Assembly: GCA_951799405.1 (NCBI GenBank) | Contig: OX637338.1 | Span: 20,781,297 to 20,845,296 of the forward strand | DNA from: Agapetus fuscipes | Lineage: Eukaryota; Arthropoda; Insecta; Trichoptera; Glossosomatidae | Direction of reading: 5' to 3' | Length of the DNA: 64,000 bases | In this document: one piece after another, positions 42,398 through 53,108 of the stretch | Position numbering within the stretch: the stretch's first letter is position 1 | Layout of the letters: every line of letters begins with the position of its first letter | Made by a program: the position numbers and the translations under genes | The notes under the pieces: generated by a model | Database searches by the model: none | What the model was told of the DNA's origin: nothing | What the model saw: the letters and a program-made list of their open reading frames with translations, nothing else

Positions 42398-42655
42398 TGT
42401 TCCTTGACTTATAGGTTGGTATGCGGCTGACCACCCATGCTGTAAAAATGGTTCACTTTGCCAATGTCACCCCTGTCTCAGGGATGGACGGCAAGAGTTG
42501 CAGGGTGTATGTCCATTTGAGATTTGATTTTTATGTTGTAGGTTCACATGAGGCATGTGCAAGCGCGAACTTGTACGTGTCTGGTTGTGAGAATGCATGT
42601 AATGTGAATCTTCAATGTAACATATCCTTGCAACTTAGATTAGATTAGATTAGAT
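42398..42655 (+). repeat. Family A dispersed repeat, copy 25
   Basis: GTTCCTTGACTTATAGGTTG to CTTAGATTAGATTAGATTAG. It closely resembles copies at 240 and 59250 (GTTGTAGGTTCACATGAGGC), an apparent young subfamily. Confidence 0.85.
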
Positions 42656-42684
42656 TAGAACCATTTTTTACAATATGGGTGGTC

Positions 42685-42873
42685 TGTATTATATTTTGTT
42701 AGTATTTATTTTAGTTAATAATTAATAACATAGTTTTAATAATTAAATGGTTTATTAATGCGCTCCTTACTTCGTGTCCGCCGTACAAGTGATACTTATA
42801 TATATATGTATCTATATAGTCATCATTACAATATTATATTTAAGTACAATACAATCTATGTAGGTACAATACA
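42685..42873 (-). repeat. 3' LTR of the Ty3/gypsy element
   Basis: 189 bp, TGTATTATATT to GGTACAATACA. Differs from the other LTR chiefly by a ~30-bp insertion of ATATATATATGTATCTATAT type. A purine-rich tract on the - strand (AAAAGAAGAAGGGATGA, + 42874-42890) precedes it and serves as polypurine tract. Confidence 0.9.
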
Positions 42874-42989
42874 TCATCCCTTCTTCTTTTGTTTTTTTTG
42901 TTTTTTTTTTTTTTTTTTAATTATGTGTACATGATAACTAAAAATTACGACAAACTTGCAATTAAATCTAAATACTAGTTAACATTTTG

Positions 42990-43797
42990 ATATCTTATGG
43001 CGATTGAGATCTTTAGGATCTAAGCAAATTCTTAACGAACCATTCTTCTTTTCCACAATCACCTTGTCAGTTATTGAAACCTTAAAACTATATTAGTGGT
43101 TACAACAAATTATTTACAGCCAAATGGAGAGTTAAACGTACACAAGTCATTTGACTTGTCAGAAAGCTTAATATTATAAAATCCATCGGACAAATCCAGA
43201 ACAGAAAAGTATTTTTTATTACATAATTTAGGTATTATTTCATCAAGTGATGTTCTCTTATTAAAACTTGATTGAGATCTTTAGGATCTAAGCAAATTCT
43301 TAACGAACCATTTCTTTTCCACAATCACCAAATTGCTCATATAGTTTTTGGGACTATCGACCTTCATTATGACCCTGTGCTCCACCAGGGCCGCCAGCTT
43401 ATCGGCTAGGCGAGACATGAGTGCGTGAGGAACCCGCCGTGCAGGCCGGACCACTGGCTGTACTCCAGGCCGAATGCGCAGCGACAATGGCACAGCAAAC
43501 TCTCCCACACCCTGAAACATTTCGTTATTCATTTTTACAAAAGAATCTTTCGTTTGACTACCCTTATTTTTAATGAAACTAACATTTTGGTTATATCTGG
43601 AATTAATTGTAAGTAATTTTAATTGTAGCAATGAGCTTAATCCTAAAGTTGGTTTAACTGATTCTTTAATAATTATAAATTCCATCAAATAATTTTCAAC
43701 ATTTAATTTTGCTTTTCCCATCGGAAATTTTTTGCCACCCCCAAAGACTTCAATTATTGTTTTTGTGTCTGTAAAGCACATGTTTTTTATATTATTA
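42990..43797 (-). pseudogene. gypsy protease end and RT beginning, decayed
   Basis: Downstream of the Helitron insertion the - strand encodes the second half of the protease (TIIEVFGGGKKFPMGKAKLN, VKPTLGLSSLLQLKLL), then the RT lead-in (PARRVPHALMSRLADKLAAL, VIMKVDSPKNYMSNLVIVEK). At 43087-43250 a further RT piece (KKYFSVLDLSDGFYNIKLSD, TFNSPFGCK) is followed by a stop. A ~55-bp RT segment (CTTTAGGATCTAAGCAAATT) occurs twice (43008, 43277), indicating a duplication. No active-site YxDD region remains. Confidence 0.8.
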
Positions 43798-45574
43798 CTA
43801 GCAGACCAAACCGCGCTCTCGCACGGTTGGCTGCTAGGCCCTACGGGCAGTTTGAAGTCCGGCTTCGCCAGCACACTTTACCCCTGCTCTGATTTTTAAA
43901 AGATCCATGAGAACTGACCAACAACAACAACAAAAAGTGGACAGTTTTACGGTAGAATCCCAGGCCTGATCGTGCTATTTTCTATTGTTGTGCAGGTGCT
44001 GAAGTCTTTATCCTGCTTTTTATTTCTGCTCTTTATTTTTCTGGTGATGGTTTATAATGATGCTCGACACGATCATAATCAATTAAGTGTATAACTTGTC
44101 TTTTCTGCTCTTTTTCGTTTTGCTGGTAATAGTATCTTAAGCGTACCTGTGTTGCTTGCAATTGTCTTATAGTGGCATGAAACATGACTGCGTTTGCCAT
44201 ACGGCATTGTTTTGTTGGTACTGGTGCTTTTGTTTTTAGATTGTTCCAGCTGCTCTTATTGTCATGAAATGCCTTCAAACTGCTCGTCCTGCGCTGAATT
44301 ATCTTTTGACATCTTTAAACTGCTTGTGATACTTTTCACAATATTTTAGTGTCTGATACTGCTTGGTACCTGAAGATACCTTAAAATGCCTAAACTCACA
44401 ATCTACAAAAAATCTAAGTATGGGAAAACGTTCGACCCATCGACAGAATTCTAAGAAAAAAATGACTTTTGAAAATTAAAAAAAAAGAAACTTTTTAACT
44501 TTTTTTATTTTTATATATAAGACACATTGTATGAAATTTTACTTTTTAAATATTTGTTCAAAGAAATTTGCCGTAGAAAAAAAGTTTCTTCCAACATTTA
44601 TGGGGTTTACTAAAATGCATATTTAATTCGAGTATGCAGCCTATACATTCAAAATGGCCGCCTGCAGAGCCATGTATTTTTTTAGTTGCTATCGCGGGTA
44701 TGAAAAATTTACACTTGGCGTGATTGTTCTATTACATATCTTTACACTTTGCAAAATTAAAGTTGTAAATGTAGCATCAAAATAGTTGATTTTTTTACTT
44801 ATAAATTTGACTTTTTTGTGAAAATCAGGTTTTTCAAAATTTTGTTGAAAAAAAATTGTCATTGAAAAAAAATTTCTTTCAAAAAATGTTGACATAAGCA
44901 AAAACAAATTGATCATTGAGGAAAAACCTTCAGACTTTTAAAATGAACGCCAGAAGAGTGTTAAATATTGAAGAAACCAAAAAAAATGTATGGCAGCTAC
45001 TCTTAATCCTTCATGTATTTCGTTTTTCTTTTAAAAATATTTAAGTCTGTTTATGTTTAGATAGCATACCTAATTTCAATGTTCCAACTTTATGCATGCG
45101 CCCGTTGTGCTACCTGAAAGTTATTATTTTTTATTTTTTTCTATGTAGGTATTTACAAATTTTGTTTGAAGAATTTACTTTTTGCGAAAAAGTTTCTTCC
45201 AAAAGTTGTTAAAATTACTAAGAGACATGACTGTTTCGAATATCAAGTCTGTAAATTTAAAATGACCGCCAGCGGCAAGATTTCAATTTTCAGTCTGTAT
45301 CGCAGGTATGCGAAATATGCACGTGACGTCATTCGGACCCTGACAGTTGTTTAGCCACTGACACTTTATGGGGGTGTGCAAAATTTTAGCATCGTGCTGC
45401 GAACGGTCTGGGCGCCTATAATGGTACAAATATACAAACAAACAAACAAACAAACACCAAAAATTCTGGAACACAGCGTTAGTTCAGTTTGTCAATAGAA
45501 ACACTTGTTGGAAAAACATTTTTGCAAATTCGAAAAAAACAGACGCAAATACCCTCTCCTTTTTATATATAAGA
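43798..45574 (-). mobile_element. Helitron-like unit 1 (3'-proximal of a tandem pair)
   Basis: On the - strand it starts TCTTATATATAAAAA and ends with a hairpin CCGTGC-GAGA-GCGCGG, then TTTGGTCTG and CTAG. Insertion between A and T, no target duplication. These are Helitron hallmarks. It shares nearly its whole length with unit 2. Internal short frames around AYKFKMAA / VCKFKMAA reflect two related subrepeats; no Rep/helicase was seen, so it is nonautonomous. Confidence 0.8.
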
Positions 45575-47367
45575 CTAGCAGACCAAACCGCGCTCTCGCA
45601 CGGTTGGCTGCTAGGCCCTACGGGCAGTTTGAAGTCCGGCTTCGCCAGCACACTTTACCCCTGCTCTGATTTTTAAAAGATCCATGAGAACTGACCAACA
45701 ACAACAAAAAGTGGACAGTTTTACGGTAGAATCCCAGGCCTGATCGTGCTACTTCCTATTGTTGTGCAGGTGCTGAAGTCTTTATACTGCTTTTTATTTC
45801 TGCTCTTTATTTTTCTGGTGATGGTTTATAATGATGCTCGACCCGTTCATTATCATTTAAGTGTATAACTTGTCTTTTCTGCTCTTTTTCGTTTTGCTGG
45901 TAATAGTATCTTAAGCGTACCTGTGTTGCTTGCAATTGTTTTATAGTGGCATGAAACATGACTGCGTTTGCCATACGGCATTGTTTTGTTGGTACTGGTG
46001 CTTTTGTTTTTAAATTGTTCCAGCTGCTCTTATTGTCATGAAATGCCTTCAAACTGCTCGTCCTGCTCTGAATTATCTTTTGACATTTTTAAACTGCTTG
46101 TGATACTTTTCACGATATTTTAGTGTCTGATACTGCTTGGTACCTGAAGAAACCTTAAAATGCCTAAACTCACAATCTACAAAAAACCTAAGTATTGGAA
46201 AACGTTCGACCCATCGACAGAACTCTTAGAAAAGAATGACTTTTGAAAATTAAAAAAAAACAGATTCAGTTTTTTTTATTTGTTTATATATAAGACACTT
46301 TGTATGAAATTTTGCTTTTTAAATATTTGTTCAAAGAAATTTGCCGTAGAAAAAAAGTTTCTTCCAACATTTATGGGGTTTACTAAAATACATTTTAAAT
46401 TTGAGTATGAAGCCTATAAATTCAAAATGGCCGCCTACAGAGCAATGTATTTTTTTAGTTGGTATCGCGGGTATGCAAAATATACACTTCGCGTGATTGT
46501 CCTATTACATATCATTACATTTTGCCAAATTATAATTGTAAATGAAGCATCAAAACAGTTGATTTTTTTACTTATAAATTTGACTTTTTTGTGAAAATCA
46601 GGTTTTTCAAATTTTTGTTCGAAAAAAAATGTCTTTGAAAAAAGTTTTCTTTCAAAAAATGTTAACATTAGCAAAATAAGTTTGATCATTGAGAATAAAC
46701 ATTCAGAATTATAAAATAAAAGCCAGGAGAATGTTAAATATTGGAGAAACCAAGAAAAACGTATGGCAGCTACTCTTAATCCTTCATGTATTTTTTGTTT
46801 TTGTTTGAAAATATGTAAGTCTATTTATGTTCAGGTGGCATGCATAATTTCAATGTTCCAACTTAATGCATGCGCCCGTTGTGCCAAATGAAAGATATTG
46901 TTTTGTATTTTTTTCTATGTAGGTATTTACAAATTTAGTTTGAAGAATTTACTTTTTGCGAAAAAGTTTCTTCCAAAAGTTGTTAAAATTACTGAGAGGC
47001 ATGACCGTTTCGAATATCAAGTCTGTAAATTCAAAATGGCCGCCAGCGGCAAGATTTCAATTTTCAGTCTGTATGGCAGGTATGCGAAATATGCACGTGA
47101 CGTCATCCGGACCCTGACAGTTGTTTAGCCACTAAGATTTTATGGGGGTGTGCAAAATTTCAGCATCGTGCTGCGAACGGTCTGGGCGCCTATAATGGTA
47201 CAAATATACAAACACACACACACAAACAAACAAACAAACAAACAAACACCAAAAAATCTGGAACATAGCGTTAGTTTAGTTTGTCAAGAGACACACTTTT
47301 TAGAAAATCATTTTTGCAAATTCGAAAAAAACAGACGCAAATACCCCTTCCTTTTTTATATATAAGA
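45575..47367 (-). mobile_element. Helitron-like unit 2 (tandem partner)
   Basis: Same termini as unit 1: CTAGCAGACCAAACCGCGCT at 45575 on + and TATATATAAGA ending 47367. Its CTAG end joins the TC start of unit 1 with no spacer, giving a head-to-tail pair. The gypsy protease frame is intact if both are removed: the flanking bases are A (minus of 47368) and T (minus of 43797). A (CAAA)n run lies at 47224-47247. Confidence 0.8.
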
Positions 47368-47523
47368 TTAAAGATTATCTTTAAATCTCTTAATGAGATC
47401 ACATTGATTTGTGCCCCCGTGTCACATTGATTTGTGCCCCCGTGTCACATTGAAAATTAACTTTTTTATTCTCCACTCTAAGAGACTCCGTCCACACATT
47501 TTTATTACTATAAACCGAACAAA

Positions 47524-49471
47524 CTAGTCATAAGTCCTGCACATCATTGCAGCTGTTATCAATATTATTAACTTGTTTTTTAAGAGTACATCCAATGCTA
47601 AAATGATTATATTTTTGACAATTGTGGCACACTTTTCCGAATGTGGGGCAATTTCTAGGTCCATGTTTAGTGTTACATTTTTTACATAGGTAGATGTTTT
47701 TGTTGTTCCCTCTATTATTACTTTCATATGACGTATACTTATCTTTGCCGGAGCGCTGTTCCTGTGATGCCCTCGTATTTTGCATAGTCTGCACCTCAGC
47801 TTTGTTTAACAATTTGCTATATTGTTCGGCCAACTCCCGAGATCTGCAGATGTCGAGGGCTGTCCCGAGGGTTAAATCCTTTACCTCCAGAAGTCTTTGC
47901 TGCGTACGCTGGTACGCTCTTATACCGCATACTACTCTGTCCCTCAGCATGCTGGTCTCCTGTTCGCCAAAATTGCAATTGATGACCAATTTCTTGATGT
48001 TGCAGTAAAATTCATCAAATACTTACTTTTACTTTACTTTGCGTATGGCCGGCAAGCATAGCAAATCACTTGGCCGTTAGGCCGCGTCAGAGGCGAAGAT
48101 CCAAGCCCTCCATCCACTTCACTGCTCCTGGCGTGGCTTCGTGGAGGTCTTTCAGGCCAGGAGGGTGTCTTCTGATGGGGCACTCCTCCACTATGTGCCG
48201 GAAAGTCTGGTTCTCCACCCCACAGTCACATCCTGGAGATGGAGCTAATCCCCATCTATGGAGCAAGAAGTTGCAACGGCCTTGCTCGGTTCGGATCCTA
48301 TTCAAGGTCGTCCACAGTCCTCTTGCAAGATTAAACCCTGGGACCTCCTGGTGTGGCAGAGTGATCAGCTCGTGGTTTTTACAGCTTTTTTCCTCTGACT
48401 TCCATTGCAATGTAGCATCCCTACTCCGATCATCAATTGTCCAGATGGGGTTTCTGGACTTGAGTCGCTTGTTTGGGTGCTAGAAGATGTCCTTGAAAGC
48501 AGGGAGCAGCGGATCACTTCTCACTCTGTCGACCAGTTTTATGGATGCTAGGGATCTACGCAGGATTGGGGGGGCGATGTTGGACAGGACCGAGAGCCAC
48601 TGTACGGGTGTTAACCTTACGGTTCCTGAGATGGAGCGCATGGTTTTGTTCAGCTCCACATCCAGCTTGTTACAGTGATCGCTACGAGCCCAGACGGGAG
48701 CGCAGTACTCCGCCGCACTGTACACCAGAGTCATGGCTGAAGTTCTCAGTGTCCTTGCGTCACTTCCCCATGTAGTGCCTGCCAGTTTCGATATTATGTT
48801 ATTACGGGTTTTAACCTTTGCTTTGGTGGCTTTTATGTGGCTTCTATATGTCAGGGCCCGATCTAGTTTAATGCCCAGATATTTTGGGGTGGTTTCAGCA
48901 GGGATGTTGTGCCCGCTCATTTGAACACTAAGACTCCTATTTGCTTCTCGGTTACTAAGGTGGAACACAATTGACGCTGATTTTGTAGGATTTGGAGATA
49001 GGTGCCATGTTCTAAAGTATTTAGACAGAATCTCTAGATCTCCATTTAGTGTCTCTTCTATTTTATTGAAGCAATCATGTTGGGTCACTAACGCTATATC
49101 ATCTGCATATGTGAATTTTCGGGAGGAAGTTTCAGGGATGTCTGCAGTGTATAAGTTGAAGAGTGCGGGGGACAGCACCGATCCCTGTGGCAACCCGTTC
49201 TGCAGGATACAGATTATATCATCAAAAAGTTGTATTATGTCCTCTATCTTGGGATTATCATCTTGTTTTAATATGTTGAAGTACAATTTTTGAGCTTGTG
49301 GTCCCACCGCATTTAACAATATTGCTGCTTTTCTTGACTCCGACACATTTTGTAATCCTGATGCCATCAAAAAGATTTCGAATTCCATTTGAAACGCTGC
49401 CGTTCCTCCCATCCATTAACCAGATCGTCCATATTAATCTCTTGCGGCATTTTATATTGTACACTCGCCAT
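47524..49471 (-). pseudogene. gypsy gag, interrupted by a LINE
   Basis: Begins with ATG at 49471 (MASVQYKMPQEINMDDLVNG), shifts frame near 49412 and continues as FEIFLMASGLQNVSESRKAA. A Jockey-like LINE (48020-49218) interrupts at LFDE; beyond it come CNFGEQETSMLRDRVVCGI and a nucleocapsid with two Cys clusters, the second CHNCQKYNHFSIGC fitting CX2CX4HX4C. The frame stops (TGA) at 47528. The protease frame continues in register after that stop, with catalytic CDTGAQINV near 47450, so gag and pol shared a frame. A 23-bp tandem duplication of the DTGAQINV codons adds another frameshift. Confidence 0.85.
48020..49218 (-). mobile_element. Jockey-like LINE, 5'-truncated, inserted in gypsy gag
   Basis: The target TTTGATGA (on -; TCATCAAA at 48012-48019 and 49219-49226) is duplicated exactly. 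The body encodes LQNGLPQGSVLSPALFNLYT, RKFTYADDIALVTQ and TPKYLGIKLDRALTYRSHIK (RT palm/thumb), then LVYSAAEYCAPVWARSDHCN, typical of Jockey-like elements. A single TAG at 48480-48482 interrupts; the same frame continues to 48087 with CDCGVENQTFRHIVEECPIR. The 3' tail is an AAAGTAAAGTAAAAGTAAGT repeat. Because the junction is in frame, gag and RT read as one chimeric open frame (49412-48480). Confidence 0.88.
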
Positions 49472-49560
49472 TTTGAAACTATGAATTGCACGCGGCTTCT
49501 TGTTGAATCTGAATGAATCTAACAACACTTGTGGTTTTAATTTATTATTTAGCTTTGGTT

Positions 49561-49578
49561 TCGATCACGACTGCGCCA
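49561..49578 (-). other. Primer binding site of the gypsy element
   Basis: Immediately inside the 5' LTR the - strand reads TGGCGCAGTCGTGATCG. It starts with TGG, as expected for the complement of a tRNA 3' CCA end, and resembles the tRNA-Ser type PBS known from some insect gypsy elements (from memory). Confidence 0.65.
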
Positions 49579-49737
49579 TGTATTATATTTTGTTAGAATT
49601 TATTTTAGTTAATAATTAATAACATAGTTTTAATAATTAAATGGTTTATTAATGCGCTCTTTACTTCGTGTCTGCCGTACAAGTGATACTTACAATATTA
49701 TATTTAAGTACAATACAATCTATGTAGGTACAATACA
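49579..49737 (-). repeat. 5' LTR of the Ty3/gypsy element
   Basis: 159 bp; nearly identical to the 3' LTR except for the ~30-bp indel and a few substitutions (GTTAGAATT versus GTTAGTATT; CGCTCTTTAC versus CGCTCCTTAC). Confidence 0.9.
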
Positions 49738-49770
49738 TGGTCAGCCTCATACCAACCTATAAGTCAAGGA
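49738..49770 (-). repeat. Family A 5' end, continuing 42658-42684 (split copy 26)
   Basis: TGGTCAGCCTCATACCAACC then TATAAGTCAAGG continues the family A copy begun at 42658 (ACCATTTTTTACAATATGGG). The gypsy element split it. 49771-50440 has no gene I can support. Confidence 0.8.
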
Positions 49771-50456
49771 AATACTAAAACTAAAAATAATAAAATAAAA
49801 AACCAAAGAATATTGAGAACTTATGCTTTAGTTATTAAGGGGGTTGCTTAGATTACAATTTTTAAAGTTTAAATTAGTGGTATTATTTTAATAATTCATA
49901 AGAAAATATAAAAACTCTTTTGTTGTTGTTATCCAGAACCGGCCCTGTAGACTAGAAGTGTGTTAAGAGGGAGACAACAATGTTGTTGTCCCGTTCTTAT
50001 TTGTACCAGATCAACCGAAAAGGTCTGTATACAAACTATCTGTACTTGGTAACAAAAATGTTTTTTTGTTTTGCATTACAAGTGTTTGATATGTTGTGTT
50101 AAAATCGTTGCTTTTTGTAAATTACCTTGCGTAAGTTGATGTCTATTTTGAAATTTTATTTCAAATAAGATATTTTTGCGTTTTGAGCAAAAATCACGAA
50201 CAAAAATCACGAGCAAATTTGGCAGGTAGAGTCTTAAAGGCGAGACATCGCCATCCAAGATCTGTACACATATAGTATAATTTGAAGCAATGTATTATGT
50301 AACATTATTAGTCAAAAGAAATGACACCAAAAATCATTTTTGCGTGTAAAGCTTGTAGTTATCATATCACTTCAAAGTAAAAGGGACAAAAATATTTCTG
50401 TCTCACGGCCCTCATCTGTCAGACAGAGCGAAAAGTATTGAACACATTATGTCGGG

Positions 50457-50738
50457 GTTATAGCCGCGTGGGCCAAGAGGGCTGATCTTTCTAGCGTGTT
50501 TCGAATGGAACAACGTTGGTTCGATCCCCGCTTGGGTCACTTGACTTTAACTTTGACCCTGGTTCAACAGATGTAATTGGGTAATTATTATTTAATAATT
50601 CATTAATAATTAACAATAATGAATTATTAAATGATGATATTAATACCTGTTTCTGGCCAGGTAGAATAGGTTGGTGAATTGCATTCCTCTTCACAAATCT
50701 ATTTTTATTAAAAATTAAAAAAAAAAAAAAAAAAAAAA
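50457..50738 (+). repeat. S3 SINE, copy d, with A tail and target duplication
   Basis: GGGTTATAGCCGCGTGGGCC (head), GTTGGTTCGATCCCCGCTTG (B box), body, and a tail of about 22 A. ACATTATGTCG on the left and ACATGATGTCG on the right form a probable target duplication with one mismatch. Confidence 0.85.
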
Positions 50739-50806
50739 CACATGATGTCGTGACACACAATGCAAAAAAAAAACATTTTTTGCCTTGTGTGTCACGACAT
50801 TATGTG
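50739..50806. repeat. Short hairpin element
   Basis: CACATGATGTCGTGACACAC and its near-complement GTGTGTCACGACATTATGTG enclose an A/T-rich centre. It looks like a small palindromic element into which the S3 SINE inserted. Confidence 0.65.
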
Positions 50807-50997
50807 CTCAAATCTTTAATTCTTAATTTATACTTTAATTGTACTGTTTATGTGAGACATTCCTCCTATTTAGATTTCAAGAATGAAGAGCAAACTATAA
50901 TACTACGTATATATAGCGTTCAAAACTCATCGGCGTTTGAGGACGGTAGCCTCTTAAGTTAATGTTAATTATTTTTCCTGTTTTTACAACGTGTAAA

Positions 50998-51075
50998 GCG
51001 CCCTTGAGGTGAGTGATCACAGTACGGCGCTAAAGAAATTGTCCAATTTATTATATTTTATTATTATTATTAATA
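50998..51075 (+). repeat. L2/CR1-like LINE 3' tail
   Basis: AAGCGCCCTTGAGGTGAGTG, GTACGGCGCTAAAGAAATTG and a TTATTATTATTA end. Confidence 0.7.
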
Positions 51076-52639
51076 TCGGAAGGGGGGGGCCGTTGCCCCC
51101 CCCCTCGAAATCTCGAAGGATCTAACCGACAGCCGACCCATCAATTAATGGCAGATACCGGCCGGTTAGTTAAGGTTTGAGGTTAGGTTAGCTGTCAAAG
51201 CATTGTTTCTTTGCGGTGAGTTTTGCGTGTCATTGGACTTCTACGCTCTATCCTGTTGAAGATAATTTCTTCTGACAGTGATAGATAATTCATTAAAATA
51301 GGGCTGTATCAGTCGTTTTTCGACGTAGATCAGGTAAGCTAGATTTTTGATAAGCAGGTACGTGTACAAAAATTGTGAGTGTTTTGCCCCCCCCCCCCCG
51401 ATTGTGTTCTTCCGACGGCCATGACCTCATGGGATACTTCAGGCTGACTAAGGATACAATGTGTAGGATCAGGAGGGATGTCCGGTGGCTCCCTGTCTGC
51501 CTCCATTTTGTCCAGCTTGGGCACTACTACTGCATTTTTTTCTTATAAATTGTTATTTTAGTTTAATTTTTATGTAACGGAGTTTGAGAACCGTGTGGAC
51601 GTTTTGACTACTTCCTCGGAAGTGTTTCAGCTATTATTCGATGAAAACTAGGCTTAAGCAAAGTTTCCATAATTTTCTAAATAATTGCGAAAATATTCAT
51701 GCAAAATCAAGATCTCATATAATGTATGGGTTTTGTATAATACCCTTGTACACTTCAAGAAATGCACAGCAGCTCTTAGTGCTTGCGGGAACCTCACTTC
51801 CCAGGTGCTTCCCAGATGTTGTCACATTACCTTGCGTGGTATCTGTAATACTCACAATCTCCCAGTTAGCTATCATCATCATCATCTCTCGGGGCGTGGA
51901 ATTCTTTTCTATGATGTCGCTTATCTTACTTTGGCAAGGGTTGCATATTAAACATCATGGAGAAACAAAACAGGGGGTTATTCAGCAAATATTGGAAAGG
52001 GAGATGGGAAAGAATAAAACGGCCAGACCTGAATTTTCACACTAAAATATTTTTTTACAAATCACTGTTCTGTTGGCTGGAGTCTTGAGCTGGCAAGGCA
52101 AGCTCAACCAAACCTGTGGGTGCCCTGTGCACGGCTCAGGGCTCCACCCCCGAAAGCGGTCATGCCCAAAGCTAACACCTCAACAGGTAAAGAGCCCCAG
52201 GGTGGAAGCTCCTCTGCACCAGACTCTAGTCCACTAAACAGGTGTCTTTGATGGAAGGAAATCCAAGAGGAGGGGGTGGAAGCTCCATTGCCATGCAACA
52301 TGTAAGCTCCGGCAAACATGGCTGGCCGGCAGCTCCTGGATCTCGCCCAGGACTGGCGTCTGCAAGCTGTGGCAGCCTTTGACTCCCACGATCGTGCAGG
52401 CAAACACTTAGTGCACTGTATTTTATAACATAACAGCATTGCTATTTATGTATCTATTATTGACTATTGACTTCAGCATTTTTTTTGAAATATCTACGCA
52501 TATTTTTCTTTGAATTTTAACAAAACTAAGCAGTTCACTGCACGGATGCACGCTCCTAGCAAGCCGCCTCTGCTAGCAACATAGACTGGAATAAAGTAAA
52601 AAGTTTCCACAGAAACACTGAATTCATTACTTATTTCAG
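51076..52639. other. No gene recognised before mib1 exon
   Basis: Contains G/C homopolymers at 51080-51110 and 51387-51399. A 134-codon + frame (51641-52045) and a 111-codon - frame (52439-52104) show no domain I know; the latter lies in a GC-richer patch that could be an old retroelement. Confidence 0.5.
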
Positions 52640-52938
52640 GTCAAACTCCTCTTGATCTCTGCCCTGATCCCAATCTGTGCAAGACTTTATCCACATGCAT
52701 GAAAGAAGGTGCTGGGAGCTCAGTTGGGAGCGCTGCGGAGGAGGGAGAAACAGCTGCCTGCATCCCAGACCCTTCTGCCGCCAGCCCGGCGCCCGTCCTA
52801 GACGAGTGCCTCGTTTGCTCGGACCTGAAGAAGGACACGCTGTTCCAACCTTGTGGGCACATCACCTGTTGCTCTGTGTGTGCCCCCCGCGTCAAGAAGT
52901 GTCTCATATGTCGGGAGACTGTCACATCTCGCATCAAA
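52640..52938 (+). CDS. mib1: mib1 exon: linker and first RING finger
   Basis: Acceptor TTATTTCAG|GT completes the split Gly codon; donor ATCAAA|GTAAGG leaves phase 0. It starts [17 protein letters not shown], the conserved stretch that closes the Mib1 ankyrin block, then a Ser/Ala/Glu-rich linker, then RING 1: [20 protein letters not shown] through [19 protein letters not shown]. Cys and His spacing fits a C3HC4-type RING of the Mib family. The linker is short compared with that of Drosophila. In Mib proteins the C-terminal RING carries the main ligase activity; the first two are more atypical. Confidence 0.95.
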
Positions 52939-53108
52939 GTAAGGAACCTCAAACACTATTGCCAGCTGAGCTCAGTACTTAGTGGTGGCTGGTTGGATGG
53001 CAAACCATCCCATATGGTTCATTTATGGTACATTCTGACATGACTGAATTCATTTACATGTCTTCTCCTGGGGAAAAACACTTGCTTGCTCTTCACCAAT
53101 CAAAATAA

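Larger units (their letters stand above)
42685..49737 (-). mobile_element. Ty3/gypsy LTR retrotransposon, with nested insertions
   Basis: Two LTRs (42685-42873, 49579-49737) begin TGTATTATATTTTGTTAG and end CAATACA (TG...CA). The 5-bp duplication TGGTC flanks the element (42680-42684, 49738-49742). The target is a reverse family A copy whose halves meet perfectly across it. On the - strand: 5' LTR, PBS, gag (from 49471), protease, partial RT, PPT, 3' LTR. Most of RT, RNase H and integrase are deleted. Two Helitron-like units (43798-47367) and a Jockey-like LINE (48020-49218) are inserted. The element is dead. Confidence 0.92.
18532..52639 (+). other. 34.1-kb mib1 intron filled with transposable elements
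   Basis: Donor G|GTTTAATC at 18531/18532 and acceptor TTATTTCAG|GT at 52639/52640 join in phase (Gly codon G+GT, then [17 protein letters not shown]). Everything between is intronic: SINEs, LINE fragments, Helitron-like units, an LTR element and a Penelope-like fragment. I found no conserved host exon inside it. Confidence 0.85.

Noticed and set aside
45166..47128. Short conserved proteins (FAKKFLPKVVKITKRHDCFEYQ type) in both Helitron-like units
   Set aside because: They recur because the units are duplicates; no known domain, no splice sites, and the frames vary.
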